The translations under genes and the position numbers were made by a program. 64,000 nucleotides of DNA, taken from contig JBKAGO010000066.1 of assembly GCA_046290435.1 (NCBI GenBank), forward strand, positions 1-64,000, given 5' to 3'. The stretch comes from CAVQUE01 sp046290435. Lineage in GTDB: Bacteria > Actinomycetota > Acidimicrobiia > Acidimicrobiales > UBA8592. Positions 38,173 through 47,064 of this stretch are shown here, piece after piece; position 1 is the stretch's first letter; every line of letters begins with the position of its first letter. Under the pieces are notes generated by a model. The model was not told the DNA's origin. It ran no database searches and saw only the letters and a list, made by a program, of their open reading frames with translations.

Positions 38173-39681
38173 TCACTCGGTGAGGTCTGCGAACTGTTCG
38201 CGCAGGACCCGGCGCAACAGCTTGCCGGTCTCGTTGTACGGCAGCTCGTCCATCACCACCACGTGGTCCGGCGTCCGCGACGACCGCAGCTTCTCCTTGA
38301 CATGGGCCCTCAGCGTGTCGGCATCGATGGTCGAGCCCTCCTTGGGGACGATGGCCACCGCGATGACCTCGCCCCACTGCTCGTCGGGGACACCGAGGGC
38401 TGCGACGTCGGCGATCTCGTCGAGGCCGAGCAGGACGTCTTCGATCTCGCCGGGAGAGATGTTCTCGCCGCCGCGGATGATGATGTCGTCGATGCGCCCC
38501 TCGACGTAGAGGTAGCCGGCCTCGTCGATGGAGCCGCCGTCGTTGGTGGGCAACCAGCCGTCGGCGGTGAGCCGGGAGTCGCGTCCGAGGTACTCGCCGG
38601 AGACCTGCTCGCCGCGGACCCAGATCTCGCCGCTGGTCCCGGCGGGAACGGGTTGGCCCTCTTCGTCGCGGATCTCGACCTCGAGGGTGGGCAGCGGACG
38701 CCCGACCGAGCCGAGGCGGGCCCGAACGGCCGGGTCGTCGGAACCATGGGCCTCGCGGTGGTCGTCGGGGCCCAGCACGGCGATGGTGGAGCTGGTCTCG
38801 GTGAGGCCGTAGGCGTTGACGAACGCGGTGTCGGGCATGAGATCGAGCGCCCGGGCGATGACCGGACCGGGCATCTTGCCGCCGCCGTAGGACAGCGCCC
38901 GCAGGCTTGGGATGCCGCCGTCGCCGCGTTCCTGGAGGCGGTCGACGATGCGGGCCAGCATCGTCGGCACGACCATGGCGTGGGTGATCTCCTCGGCACG
39001 GGCGAGATCGATCCAGGTGTCGGCGTCGAAGTTGGCGAGCTGGACGATGCGCCGACCGGCGTAGACCGAGCTGCACAGCGCCGCCATCCCGGCGATGTGA
39101 TACGGCGGGACCGACACCAGGGTGGCCTCTTCCTCGCCGGCGCCCATGAACTCGACCGAACCCAGGATGTAGGAGACCAGGTGCTTGTGGCGTAGCACTG
39201 CGGCCTTGGGGGCGCCGGTGGTGCCCGAGGTGAACAACAGAATCGCGATCTCGTCGGGATCCATGTTCCAGCTGGGATCCGGGGCGTCGGCGTCGGTGAC
39301 CGAACCGAGGAAGTCCTCGCGCTGGAGGTGCGCCACGCCCTCGATCTCGCCGACCGTCGCAGAGGTGTCGACGTTGACGATGGCCACGGCCGGGGCGACC
39401 TGGCCGCCGAGGGCTCGCAGTTCCTCGGCCGTGAGGCGGTAGTTGAGCGGGACGAACGGCTTGCCCGCCCAGGCCGAGCCGAACAGCGCAACGGGCAGCG
39501 CAGGCGAGCTGATGTCGATCAACGCCACCCGCTCGGCGTCGCTGTCGGCGAAATGGGCGGCGGCGGCGCCGGCGCGCCGGAACAGCTCGGCGTAGGTGAG
39601 CCCCGAACCGTCCCGTGATCCGAGAGCGGTGCGGTCGCCGAAGCCGCTCGCGGCCATCTCGAGCAGCATCATGACGTTCAT
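38173..39681 (-). CDS. AMP-dependent acyl-CoA synthetase/ligase
   Basis: 502 residues. The adenylation signature LLFTSGTTGAPKAAV, the YGLTETSS motif, the hinge region VEGRIDDIIIRGGENISP and the catalytic Lys near the C-terminus (YNETGKLLRR) are all present. It activates a carboxylic acid to acyl-CoA via acyl-AMP. The ATG at 39681 follows GGGGGA. It probably forms an operon with the small Cys protein upstream and the crotonase downstream, indicating a CoA-ester pathway. Confidence 0.92.
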   Translation of the reverse strand: MNVMMLLEMAASGFGDRTALGSRDGSGLTYAELFRRAGAAAAHFADSDAERVALIDISSPALPVALFGSAWAGKPFVPLNYRLTAEELRALGGQVAPAVAIVNVDTSATVGEIEGVAHLQREDFLGSVTDADAPDPSWNMDPDEIAILLFTSGTTGAPKAAVLRHKHLVSYILGSVEFMGAGEEEATLVSVPPYHIAGMAALCSSVYAGRRIVQLANFDADTWIDLARAEEITHAMVVPTMLARIVDRLQERGDGGIPSLRALSYGGGKMPGPVIARALDLMPDTAFVNAYGLTETSSTIAVLGPDDHREAHGSDDPAVRARLGSVGRPLPTLEVEIRDEEGQPVPAGTSGEIWVRGEQVSGEYLGRDSRLTADGWLPTNDGGSIDEAGYLYVEGRIDDIIIRGGENISPGEIEDVLLGLDEIADVAALGVPDEQWGEVIAVAIVPKEGSTIDADTLRAHVKEKLRSSRTPDHVVVMDELPYNETGKLLRRVLREQFADLTE

Positions 39682-39763
39682 GTGATTCCCCCGTTGAGGA
39701 TCGCGCAGCGCGCCCCGGCGCGCCGCAGGTGGTCGAAGCGCCCGCTGCTGCGGGCAGGAGGGG

Positions 39764-40069
39764 TCAGTCCGATGCCGGAAGCGGCTTGGCTTCTTTGAGG
39801 GTGAGCGCCGTGTCGCCGATGCCCAACGCGCCGGCACCAGGCTTGGTGCAGAGCAACTCGATGGTGTCGCCCTCGTCGACGTAGCGCTTGCCCATCAGGG
39901 TGCCGGTGTCGAGTCCGGCGGCGGGCTCGCCCCGCTCGTCGACCGCGGTGCCGGCATCGACCATCGGGGCCCCGCCGCAGGTGATGTCGTGGTCGCCGGA
40001 TCCCTTGACGGCGATGACCTCGGTGTCGCAGACGGTGCTCTTGAGACGGCTGCCCGGTCGCAGTTCCAT
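39764..40069 (-). CDS. Small conserved cysteine-containing protein next to acyl-CoA synthetase
   Basis: 101 residues. The sequence begins MELRPGSRLKSTVCDTEV, with further cysteines in TCGGAPM and LLCTKPGAG. The pattern (two early cysteines, then AVDERGEP, TLMGKRYVDEGDTIELLCTKPG) looks like a small beta-barrel or zinc-ribbon-like protein; I do not recognise a named family. The start follows GGGAGGA and is shorter than the open frame. It lies upstream of the acyl-CoA synthetase in the same direction. Confidence 0.7.
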   Translation of the reverse strand: MELRPGSRLKSTVCDTEVIAVKGSGDHDITCGGAPMVDAGTAVDERGEPAAGLDTGTLMGKRYVDEGDTIELLCTKPGAGALGIGDTALTLKEAKPLPASD

Positions 40070-40173
40070 GTGGTGGTGTTCCTCCCCTACGTTGACGAGT
40101 GGAGATGTTTTCGTACCTGAGCGCCCGGCGCCAACCAAACCTGCCGGCGTTCGATCCGTCGGCCATGGGTTCT

Positions 40174-40213
40174 GGCGCCGAAACGCGTCGCTCTGGCGAC
40201 GGTTTTCGGCGCC
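40174..40213 (+). repeat. Dispersed hairpin repeat family A, copy 3
   Basis: Begins GGCGCCGAAAC and ends GTTTTCGGCGCC; the inner stem GTCGC-TCTG-GCGAC is perfect here. Relative to copies 1 and 2 the change from T to C converts a G-T pair to G-C, which keeps the stem. Confidence 0.85.
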
Positions 40214-40316
40214 AGTCCTACTCTAGCGGGGGGCTGCGCCCCCATCGCCCCCCGGCGCTGGCGCGCCGCCCCCATCGCCGCCCGGCTCGCTGGCGCTCGC
40301 GCGGTCGGCATGTCGT

Positions 40317-40364
40317 GGGGCTCGACAGCCAACGCTTGTCACAGAATCACGAGTGTCGAGCCCC
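40317..40364. repeat. 11-bp perfect inverted repeat upstream of CoA-transferase
   Basis: GGGGCTCGACA (40317-40327) and TGTCGAGCCCC (40354-40364) are separated by 26 nt, about 50 nt before the start at 40414. It could form a hairpin or be a repressor site. Confidence 0.5.
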
Positions 40365-40413
40365 AAGAGATCTGGCATCGCCGGGGCACACCCGCCGGCT
40401 CTACAGTTCGCAC

Positions 40414-41727
40414 ATGGCCACGACTGCGGTCTCTGCTCCGGTCGCCGACGCGTTCGACCACCTCACCCGCCTCGTCGCAGGGCTCGACCCGACCGGCATC
40501 GGCCACCTCGCCGACGGCACCGGTACCGGGGTCGATCTGGACGCGCTGGCCCGGGCCCGGCCCGAGTGGCCGCCGTGGCCCACCCCGTCGTTGGCCATGC
40601 TCGTCGGGCCGCCGGCGGTCGTTCCCCGCCGCCTCGACCTCACCTGGCTGCACCGATTCGACGCCAGCTGCAGACTCCTCGATGCCATCGTCGCGGGCCT
40701 CGGCGGCCCCATGGGCGGCCCGAGCGCACTGTCGCTGCTGGTGGAGCGAGCGGCGTTGCTGCGTCACCGCACCTGGGGCACCACGTCGGCGGGAACGTCG
40801 TGTCGGCTGCTGCCCGGCGCAGACCGCTGGGTGGCGATCAACCTGCCCCGACCCGACGACATCGACGCAGTGCCCGCGTTGGCGGGATTACTCGGCGCCG
40901 AGATCGCCGTCGGCGGAGACGACGCCGGCGGCGCTGGTGTCTGGGATGCGCTGGCACCGATCATCGCCGCAACACCCGCGGCCGATGTGTTGGCAGCAGC
41001 CAGGGTCCTCGGACTCGCCGTGGCCGTCGCGCCACACCTGCGGTCGAGTACGTCCGAGGCCCCGACAACACCCGGCGCGCCTGCCGTACCGAGCGCACTG
41101 GTCGTGACCCCAGGTTCTGCAGCGTCGCAGGCCACTCCGTCACGCCCGCTTCGGGTCGTCGACCTGTCGTCGTTGTGGGCCGGCCCTCTCTGTGGCTGGT
41201 ACCTGGTGCGTGCCGGCGCCGATGTCGTCAAGGTCGAATCGAGCACCCGCCCCGACGGCGCCCGCGCCGGCTCGCCCGCATTTTGGCGACGCCTCAACGG
41301 CGACAAGACCCTCGTCGAGCTCGACCTCGCGGCCACCGGGGGAGTCGAACAGCTGCGCCGCCTCCTGGCGGCCGCCGACGTCGTGATCGAGGCCAGCAGG
41401 CCGCGGGCGATGGCCGGCTTCGGCATCGACCCTGCCGAGGTGATCGCCCGCGGCGGCATCTGGTGCTCCATCAGCGGCCACGGCCGTACCGACGGTGACC
41501 GCATCGCCTTCGGCGATGATGCCGCCGTTGCCGGCGGCCTGGTGGCCGACACCGGCGACGAGCCCTGGTTCATCGGCGACGCTGCCGCCGACCCCATCGC
41601 AGGAGTCACCGCAGCACTCGGGGTCGCCTCGCTGTGGGCCGCCGGCCGTGGAGGCTTCGTCGACGTGGCCATGAGCAGCGCTGTGGCTGCGCTGACTGGC
41701 GGTGGACCGGTCACCTGCGTGCCCTGA
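40414..41727 (+). CDS. CoA-transferase family III (CaiB/BaiF) protein with unusual N-terminal domain
   Basis: 437 residues. The C-terminal 215 residues match the N-terminal Rossmann-like domain of CaiB/BaiF transferases: LRVVDLSSLWAGPLCGWYLVRAGADVVKVE, then WRRLNGDKTLVELDL and a GHG loop. The first 220 residues are not recognisable as the family's second domain and look like a permuted or divergent half. It may use formyl- or acyl-CoA. The start has no strong ribosome site. It lies after an inverted repeat and downstream of the family-A repeat. Confidence 0.75.
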   Translation: MATTAVSAPVADAFDHLTRLVAGLDPTGIGHLADGTGTGVDLDALARARPEWPPWPTPSLAMLVGPPAVVPRRLDLTWLHRFDASCRLLDAIVAGLGGPMGGPSALSLLVERAALLRHRTWGTTSAGTSCRLLPGADRWVAINLPRPDDIDAVPALAGLLGAEIAVGGDDAGGAGVWDALAPIIAATPAADVLAAARVLGLAVAVAPHLRSSTSEAPTTPGAPAVPSALVVTPGSAASQATPSRPLRVVDLSSLWAGPLCGWYLVRAGADVVKVESSTRPDGARAGSPAFWRRLNGDKTLVELDLAATGGVEQLRRLLAAADVVIEASRPRAMAGFGIDPAEVIARGGIWCSISGHGRTDGDRIAFGDDAAVAGGLVADTGDEPWFIGDAAADPIAGVTAALGVASLWAAGRGGFVDVAMSSAVAALTGGGPVTCVP

Positions 41728-41776
41728 CCCCGGTCCTGGCGGCACGGGTCGCCCCGCTGCGAGTCGCCGCCTCGGT

Positions 41777-42133
41777 TCAGGGCTGATGCGTCTTCACGTT
41801 CCGATCGATCGCGACAACGACCGACATCAACAGGGGCAAATGGAACATCCACCACAGGAGGAAGAACGTTCTGCCTCCTGTGGATAGCGAGAAGAGAACG
41901 GGGGGCGAGAGCACATGGATGGTCACGAGCACCAGGTACGTGCCATCTCGCAAGGCCAGGGACCCGATCGCCAGAGGCAAGACCGTGATGATTGCCAACA
42001 CTGCAAGGTTCATGGAGGGCCCGATTGGTTGCAAGTCGTCGGAATCGTCCCAACGTGAGACCGCGGCAAACATGACCAGCGATGCGCTATGCGCGACCGT
42101 TCCCACGAGCCATCGATTGATCCGGATGGTCAC
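41777..42133 (-). CDS. Hypothetical four-TM membrane protein
   Basis: 118 residues with four predicted TM segments (about 14-25, 42-60, 68-84 and 90-108) and short loops; ends in NVKTHQP. GTG start inside a GTGA overlap with the 70-residue frame upstream. It is the last gene of the lower-GC group. No family is recognised. Confidence 0.55.
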   Translation of the reverse strand: MTIRINRWLVGTVAHSASLVMFAAVSRWDDSDDLQPIGPSMNLAVLAIITVLPLAIGSLALRDGTYLVLVTIHVLSPPVLFSLSTGGRTFFLLWWMFHLPLLMSVVVAIDRNVKTHQP

Positions 42134-42342
42134 CGAACCGCCTCCAACGCAACCGACTCGGGGGATTCGACAGTCACCAGTGTCCTCCGCAGCCTCGGCA
42201 GGTCCAGTCGAATCCTGGCATCGTCGTGACGAACCGATACGACCCTGTTTGCAGGCTCGGTCGGTCGGGAACCACCCGACGGTTGCGTTGCTGGGTGTGA
42301 CACGGGCGACACGGCCGCCGCTACGCCCGACGCAATCTGCAA
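42130..42342 (-). CDS. Small hypothetical protein
   Basis: 70 residues from a TTG start. The C-terminal half has LDLPRLRRTLVTVESPESV; nothing is recognisable. Supported only by the GTGA overlap with the membrane protein and its place in the strand-consistent group. Could be spurious. Confidence 0.35.
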   Translation of the reverse strand: MQIASGVAAAVSPVSHPATQPSGGSRPTEPANRVVSVRHDDARIRLDLPRLRRTLVTVESPESVALEAVR

Positions 42343-42357
42343 CGGACGAGCCGGACG

Positions 42358-43161
42358 CTAGTTTGCCGCAGCACGATCGGGGGGCTCTGGAGTTTCGATC
42401 TGACGCAGCTGGCAGATCCCTTGCTCATAGAGCGCTCCGAAAGCCTTGGCGGTGACCTCATCGGTTTCGAGAGTCTCAAAGCTGAGCACCCAACCAGGAT
42501 CCTGGCTGGCGGCAAGACGGTCGATTTCGGTCACGAGCGCACTACCGAAGTCTGCCAGTACCGGATCGGCGAGGCGACCTATGGTGGGCCGTACGGCGTC
42601 TCCGGCCGCGCCGAGCGTCTGCCTGGCCTCGCGGTCTAGTCCAGCAGAGCGTTCTGCCGCTGCTTCGATGACGTCATCTGGAAGCGGAGTATCGGTCGCC
42701 TCAGCGCGTGCGTACGCCGCCAATGCATCTGGGTCGAAGTCTGTGGCGAAGTCCACCGTGATCTGCATGGCTTCGTCGACAAGCCAACAGAGTGCGCCTT
42801 CTGGGGTGGAAGCATCGTTGGGGTTCGGACCGATGCCGGCGGAACGCTGGGCTTCGTAGATCTCCCATTGTCGGAGACGATCCTCGATCTGCGCTTCGAG
42901 CATCGGCGCTTCCTCGCCAGCTAGAGAGTCTTGGTTTGACCGGTTTTCGTCGTCTTCGATGTGCACGTCATCGTCTGACGATGAAGTAAGTTGACCGGCA
43001 AGGACACCCTGAGATGAGCCGTCGCCTCCTGCGCAGCCAGAGGTGAACGCAAGCGCAGCCGCTGCGATGATCAGAAGGAAGCGACAACGACGTCTACCAG
43101 TGTCGAATGTCCCATCGCTCCCTCCCTGCGTTGTTGCAGGAGACGGATCGAAGGTCCTCAT
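42358..43161 (-). CDS. Putative lipoprotein
   Basis: 267 residues from the ATG at 43161. After about 28 residues there is a basic RRRCR, a hydrophobic core and the lipobox FTSGC, followed by GGDGSS. This is a bacterial lipoprotein signal. The mature part is acidic and helix-rich, with no motif I recognise. Its start overlaps the end of the phospholipase gene by 68 bp; the true start could be nearer the hydrophobic core, but no better codon is visible. It may be the partner of the secreted phospholipase, by position only. Confidence 0.6.
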   Translation of the reverse strand: MRTFDPSPATTQGGSDGTFDTGRRRCRFLLIIAAAALAFTSGCAGGDGSSQGVLAGQLTSSSDDDVHIEDDENRSNQDSLAGEEAPMLEAQIEDRLRQWEIYEAQRSAGIGPNPNDASTPEGALCWLVDEAMQITVDFATDFDPDALAAYARAEATDTPLPDDVIEAAAERSAGLDREARQTLGAAGDAVRPTIGRLADPVLADFGSALVTEIDRLAASQDPGWVLSFETLETDEVTAKAFGALYEQGICQLRQIETPEPPDRAAAN

Positions 43162-44641
43162 TGAGGGTGGTGTTCGGAACACGAAGGCACTCTCCATTGT
43201 ATTGGCTGGATCGCAATGAATACCGATTCTGGCCGTTGTGCCCGCGGATCTGGAACGCCAGATCCGCTCCGCCAATGCACGGCGACACGCTTACACGAGG
43301 TGGGAAGGCCGCCGGCCTGACTCGTGCGCACCGTCCGAGCGCAGCAGTTGGCCGAAGCTCGAAGAACCCTGGTCGGCTGGGGGCTGGGCGGACCTGCCAG
43401 CGGCGGTCGCTGACCAGCGTTGTTGGACAGCTCTCTTGTTGGATCACCGCACCGGGCACCACGCTGCCTTGCACGCCGATACAGAGGCCTGAGAACCTGT
43501 TGCGGACAGTGACCCATCCCGGTTCAAGATTGGTGGAGCCCAGAAGTACGACGGCGTTGTAGTGCAAGTCGCGAGTGTCAAGGCATGCAAGTCTTTGCAC
43601 GGCACTCCACCACGAATGGCGTTGTTCGCAGTACGTTGTCATGAGTGTGCGAAACTCTGAGTCGCAGCTTAGCTTGCTAACAGTGCCTCCAAGGCCGGAC
43701 CGCCGAAGATCGTAGCAGTAGTCGTGAGCTGAGCAAGGGACCTCGAAATTAAGCAAACCGGGCACGTAACTGACTGCTGGCGCAGAGCATTTGTCGCCAA
43801 ATTGATTTGTCGCGACCTTGCCGTGTGGCGCCAAGTACTGCTCGTATCCCCAAGCTGGCAAATAGCCGCGCGAAGCTATGAAGACACTTAGGGACGGGCA
43901 GAAGGGGTTGCTGTCGTTGCCGGACATGTTGATGTAGTTGGCTGCGGACCGGTTCATCTGGAAGCGGCCGCACAGCAAGGTGCTGTAGGACGGATCGAAG
44001 GCGACAGCGCCACGAGCTTCTCTTGCATCGACGACCTGCCGGAGTCTCGGTCCGTCGGCTTCGTACCAAGTGCGGAGAGAGGTGCCGGCTTCATCGACTG
44101 CCCACGGAGGATCCACCAAAACATAAGCCTCGTCGTCGTTTGGTGCGAGGAGATGGAGCAGCGCTTGTCCGCTCTCGAGAACTTCTGCTCGCAAGGCGGC
44201 ATCCTGGGCGCCAGGGCAGGCGACTCGATGGGAGAAGACTGCTGCGACGTGACCCGCGCGAGGCATCGAGGAGTATCCGATGACGTGGCTACGGCCGACA
44301 CTGTCAACCTGCGTGAAACGGAGGGATTGGTCGGTGCTCGAGACGTCGACGGACAGCATCGGTTGGGTGCCTGGCTCGATCGGCTGGGGGGCCAAGGAGT
44401 CGAGAACTCGTTGATCAGTCAACCAGCTTGGCATCGCCGAGGTGGCATCGCTTGTGATCCCGGAACAGCCGTCGAATACCGAGCGTTGCTCGTCCTCTGC
44501 GGGCTCGGGCGCTTCAGGGCCCGGACGGTCTTGAGCACCTGCGTCCTGCGGGGCAACGGTCGCAACGAATCAGAAGACAGCCGCGTACGCGAGGAACCGG
44601 AGCAGTCGATTCGGGCGGCGCTGGTCGGGCGAGATCTCCAT
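43094..44641 (-). pseudogene. Secreted phospholipase A2-ricin lectin gene with in-frame TGA in its signal peptide
   Basis: Starting at the ATG at 44641 the frame reads MEISPDQRRPNRLLRFLAYA-AVF, then TGA at 44570-44572, then FVATVAPQDAGAQ and an acidic Pro-rich segment running into a 446-residue intact frame. The intact frame has the prokaryotic phospholipase A2 pattern: a calcium loop GDKCSAPAVSYVP, the catalytic VPCSAHDYCYD (His-Asp) and CDSEFRTLMTTYC. The C-terminal 130 residues are a ricin-type beta-trefoil (FSGLCIGVQG, QxW-like RRWQV). The signal peptide is split by one stop; TGG to TGA would be enough. Translation from the internal ATG at 44434 would give a leaderless protein. Probable recent pseudogene, sequencing error or readthrough. 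Confidence 0.75.
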
Positions 44642-44752
44642 TGCCCCAGGTTGGCCGCTCCGGGGGGGTGTCAACAGTCACATATTCGGAGGCGCTTTCG
44701 GATCGGCCTCGGACTCGGCCGCTAGCCTGCCGCGGCGGGCTAGCTTGCACGT

Positions 44753-45475
44753 ATGGCCGATTCTCGACCGGATCTCGAACCCCGGCCCGAGCACCATCAC
44801 CGCAACGTGCAGGCCGGCGCGGCGAGGGCGGCGGTGTTCGGGGCCAGCGACGGCCTGGTCTCCAACGTGTCGCTCATCCTGGGGGTCGCCGGCGCCGACC
44901 CGTCCCAGGGGCTCGTGCGGGTCGCCGGTGTGGCCGGGCTCATCGCCGGTGCGGTGTCGATGGCGGCCGGCGAGTACATCTCGATGAAGGCCCAGCAGGA
45001 GCTGCTCGAACGCGAGCTCGCCATCGAACGCAGAGAGATCGACCGCAACCCCAACGTCGAGATGGTCGAGCTCTCCCAGCTCTACCAGTCGCGTGGTATC
45101 GACCCCGACGTCGCCCGGGACATGGCCAAGAGCATCATGGCCGACCCCGAGCTCGCTCTCGAGGTCCACGCCCGAGAAGAGCTCGGCATCGACCCCGGCG
45201 AGCTCGGCAACCCCATCGGCGCGGCGCTGAGCTCGTTCGGCGCATTCTCCGTCGGCGCCATCGTGCCGCTGGTGCCGTGGTTCTTCGGCGGCGGCACCGG
45301 CGCCATCGTCGCATCGGTGATCCTCGGGCTGGTCGGCGCGCTCGCCGTCGGCGCGGCGCTCGCTGTCGCCACGGGCCGATCGGTCATCAGGTCGGCCACC
45401 CGCCAAGCGCTCATCGCCGCGCTGGCTGCCGGGGTCACGTTCGCTATCGGCTCACTCGTAGGAACCGAGGTCTGA
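44753..45475 (+). CDS. VIT1/CCC1 family membrane transporter
   Basis: 240 residues. The N-terminal GASDGLVSNVSLILGVAGA and the GAVSMAAGEYISMKAQ helix with conserved Asp, Gly and Met are hallmarks of VIT1/CCC1 iron/manganese transporters. The acidic cytoplasmic metal-binding loop (about 75-150) follows. Membrane helices at both ends complete the five-TM fold. It probably moves Fe2+ or Mn2+ out of the cytoplasm. It is divergent from the phospholipase gene and two bases before the SDR. Confidence 0.9.
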   Translation: MADSRPDLEPRPEHHHRNVQAGAARAAVFGASDGLVSNVSLILGVAGADPSQGLVRVAGVAGLIAGAVSMAAGEYISMKAQQELLERELAIERREIDRNPNVEMVELSQLYQSRGIDPDVARDMAKSIMADPELALEVHAREELGIDPGELGNPIGAALSSFGAFSVGAIVPLVPWFFGGGTGAIVASVILGLVGALAVGAALAVATGRSVIRSATRQALIAALAAGVTFAIGSLVGTEV

Positions 45476-45477
45476 AG

Positions 45478-46308
45478 ATGGATCCATCGATCTGGGACTC
45501 GCGCCCACTCGACCCCGAGGCGATCCGCCTCGACGGGCGCCGAGCAGTGGTCACCGGTGCTGCGCAGGGCATCGGCCGCGCCACGGCGCTGGCCCTGGCC
45601 CGCTTCGGCGCCGATGTCGCCGTGTGCGACCGCCTCGCCGAGGGCCTGGCATCGACGGTCGCCGAGCTCGACGCCCTGGGCGTGCGCACCCACCATGCGG
45701 TGCTCGACGTCCGCGACGACGACGCCGTCGGGGCGTGGATCCCCGAGGTCGCTCAGGCCTTCGGCGGCATCGACGTCCTGGTCAACAACGCCGGCGGCGG
45801 GTTCTGGGCGCCCTTCGCCGACGTCAGCCCCAAGGGCGAGCACGCCCTCATCCGCGAGAACTTCTCCAGCGTCACGCTGTGCACCCGGGCCGTGGTCCCG
45901 CACATGGTCGACGGCGGCGCCATCGTCAACGTCACCTCCATCGAGGCCCACCGCGCCGGACCCGGGTTCGCCGTGTACTCGGCGATGAAAGCTGCGGTCG
46001 CCAACCTCACGATGAGCCTCGCCATGGAGCTCGCCGATCGGCGCATCCGCATCAACTGCATCGCCCCCGACATGATCCCCACCCCCGGCGACGAGGTCCT
46101 CGGCGCCGACAGCGCCGCGCTGAGCGTCGAGGGCTTGGTGCCCCAGGTCTGGCCCGAGACCGGTGCGCCCGAGGACTGCGCCGCAGCTGTGGTGTTCCTG
46201 GCATCGGACATGGCCCGGTTCATCACCGGCTCGACCATCCACGTCGACGGCGGCAACTGGGGCGCCGGCGGCTGGAAGGTCGCCACCGACGGCTCGTTCC
46301 GACTCTGA
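45478..46308 (+). CDS. Short-chain dehydrogenase/reductase
   Basis: 276 residues. TGAAQGIG, NNAGG, the catalytic Ser (VTSIEA) and YSAMK, plus the C-terminal FITGSTIHVDGG, mark a classical SDR of the FabG-like type. It starts two bases after the VIT gene's stop, so translational coupling is likely. A TetR gene follows after a palindromic operator candidate. Substrate unknown. Confidence 0.88.
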   Translation: MDPSIWDSRPLDPEAIRLDGRRAVVTGAAQGIGRATALALARFGADVAVCDRLAEGLASTVAELDALGVRTHHAVLDVRDDDAVGAWIPEVAQAFGGIDVLVNNAGGGFWAPFADVSPKGEHALIRENFSSVTLCTRAVVPHMVDGGAIVNVTSIEAHRAGPGFAVYSAMKAAVANLTMSLAMELADRRIRINCIAPDMIPTPGDEVLGADSAALSVEGLVPQVWPETGAPEDCAAAVVFLASDMARFITGSTIHVDGGNWGAGGWKVATDGSFRL

Positions 46309-46327
46309 GCAGACGGGCCCGACCCAT

Positions 46328-46342
46328 CTGACGGGCCGTCAG
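46328..46342. promoter_or_regulatory. Probable TetR operator upstream of tetR-like gene
   Basis: CTGACGG-G-CCGTCAG is a perfect 7-bp palindrome, 43 nt before the TetR-family start. The left half-site also occurs in the operator before the acyl-CoA dehydrogenase (30852-30866). Confidence 0.5.
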
Positions 46343-46385
46343 GGCATTCGCCCGGCAGATCGATGCCGCAGATAACCTCTGGCGG

Positions 46386-47060
46386 ATGGATCTGGGCGAA
46401 CTCTCCGACACCGACGAGACACTGCGGACCGTCGACGGTCGGTTGCCCGGCGAACGGGGCCGCAAGACGCGCACCCGGCTGCTCGAGGTCACCGCCGACA
46501 TGCTGCGTGCCGGTTCGTACCGGGACCTCGCCGTGGTGGAGATCGCACGCGAAGCCGGCGTGTCACCCGCGACGTTCTACCAGTACTTCCCCGACGTCGA
46601 GACCGCCATCTTCTTCATGGCCGACCACATCGTCGTCGACGGCCACGATCGCCTCGCGGCCCTGGTGAGCGACCTCGACTGCTCCGGCGACACCGACACG
46701 GCCATGGCGGGGGCTCGGGCGCTGGCCGACGGCTTCCTCGAGTTCTGGCGCGAGTTCTACTCGATCCTGCGGGTCCTCGACCTCGGCGCCGCCGAGAAGG
46801 ACAGCCGGTTCCAACAGCGGCGGACCCAGCTGCTGGCCGGACCCACCGAGGCGTTCGCCGCCGCCGTCGAGGCCCAACGCGACGCCGGCCACATCTCCCA
46901 CGACATCGACCCGCGAGCGGTCGCAGCCGTGCTGGTGTCGATGCTGTCGCACGTCGCGGCGCACCGAACGGGGCTGCGCGACTGGGGCGTGGCCCGCGCC
47001 GACCTGGTCGAGGCCATGGCCCGGGTCATCCACTGCACCCTGCTCGAACGCGTGCCCTGA
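46386..47060 (+). CDS. TetR family transcriptional regulator
   Basis: 224 residues. The N-terminal helix-turn-helix has RKTRTRLLEVTADMLRAGSYRDLAVVEIAREAGVSPATFYQYFPDVETAIFF, typical of TetR. The C-terminal helical domain would bind a small ligand, often an acyl-CoA in this neighbourhood type. A palindromic site precedes it, suggesting autoregulation. It is downstream of, and co-directional with, the SDR. Confidence 0.92.
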   Translation: MDLGELSDTDETLRTVDGRLPGERGRKTRTRLLEVTADMLRAGSYRDLAVVEIAREAGVSPATFYQYFPDVETAIFFMADHIVVDGHDRLAALVSDLDCSGDTDTAMAGARALADGFLEFWREFYSILRVLDLGAAEKDSRFQQRRTQLLAGPTEAFAAAVEAQRDAGHISHDIDPRAVAAVLVSMLSHVAAHRTGLRDWGVARADLVEAMARVIHCTLLERVP

Positions 47061-47064
47061 GGCC

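Larger units (their letters stand above)
40070..40413. other. 344-bp divergent intergenic region with hairpins
   Basis: Between the small Cys protein and the CoA-transferase. It holds family-A repeat copy 3, a GGGGGC-TGC-GCCCCC hairpin (40229-40243), a pair of GCCCCCATCGCC direct repeats, and an 11-bp inverted repeat (40317-40364). No gene is seen. Confidence 0.7.

Noticed and set aside
40229..40243. GGGGGC-TGC-GCCCCC as an intrinsic terminator.
   Set aside because: No T-tract follows on either strand, and it lies between divergent genes.
44570..44572. TGA as selenocysteine or programmed readthrough.
   Set aside because: It lies in the hydrophobic core of a signal peptide, and I saw no SECIS-like structure; a mutation or error is simpler.
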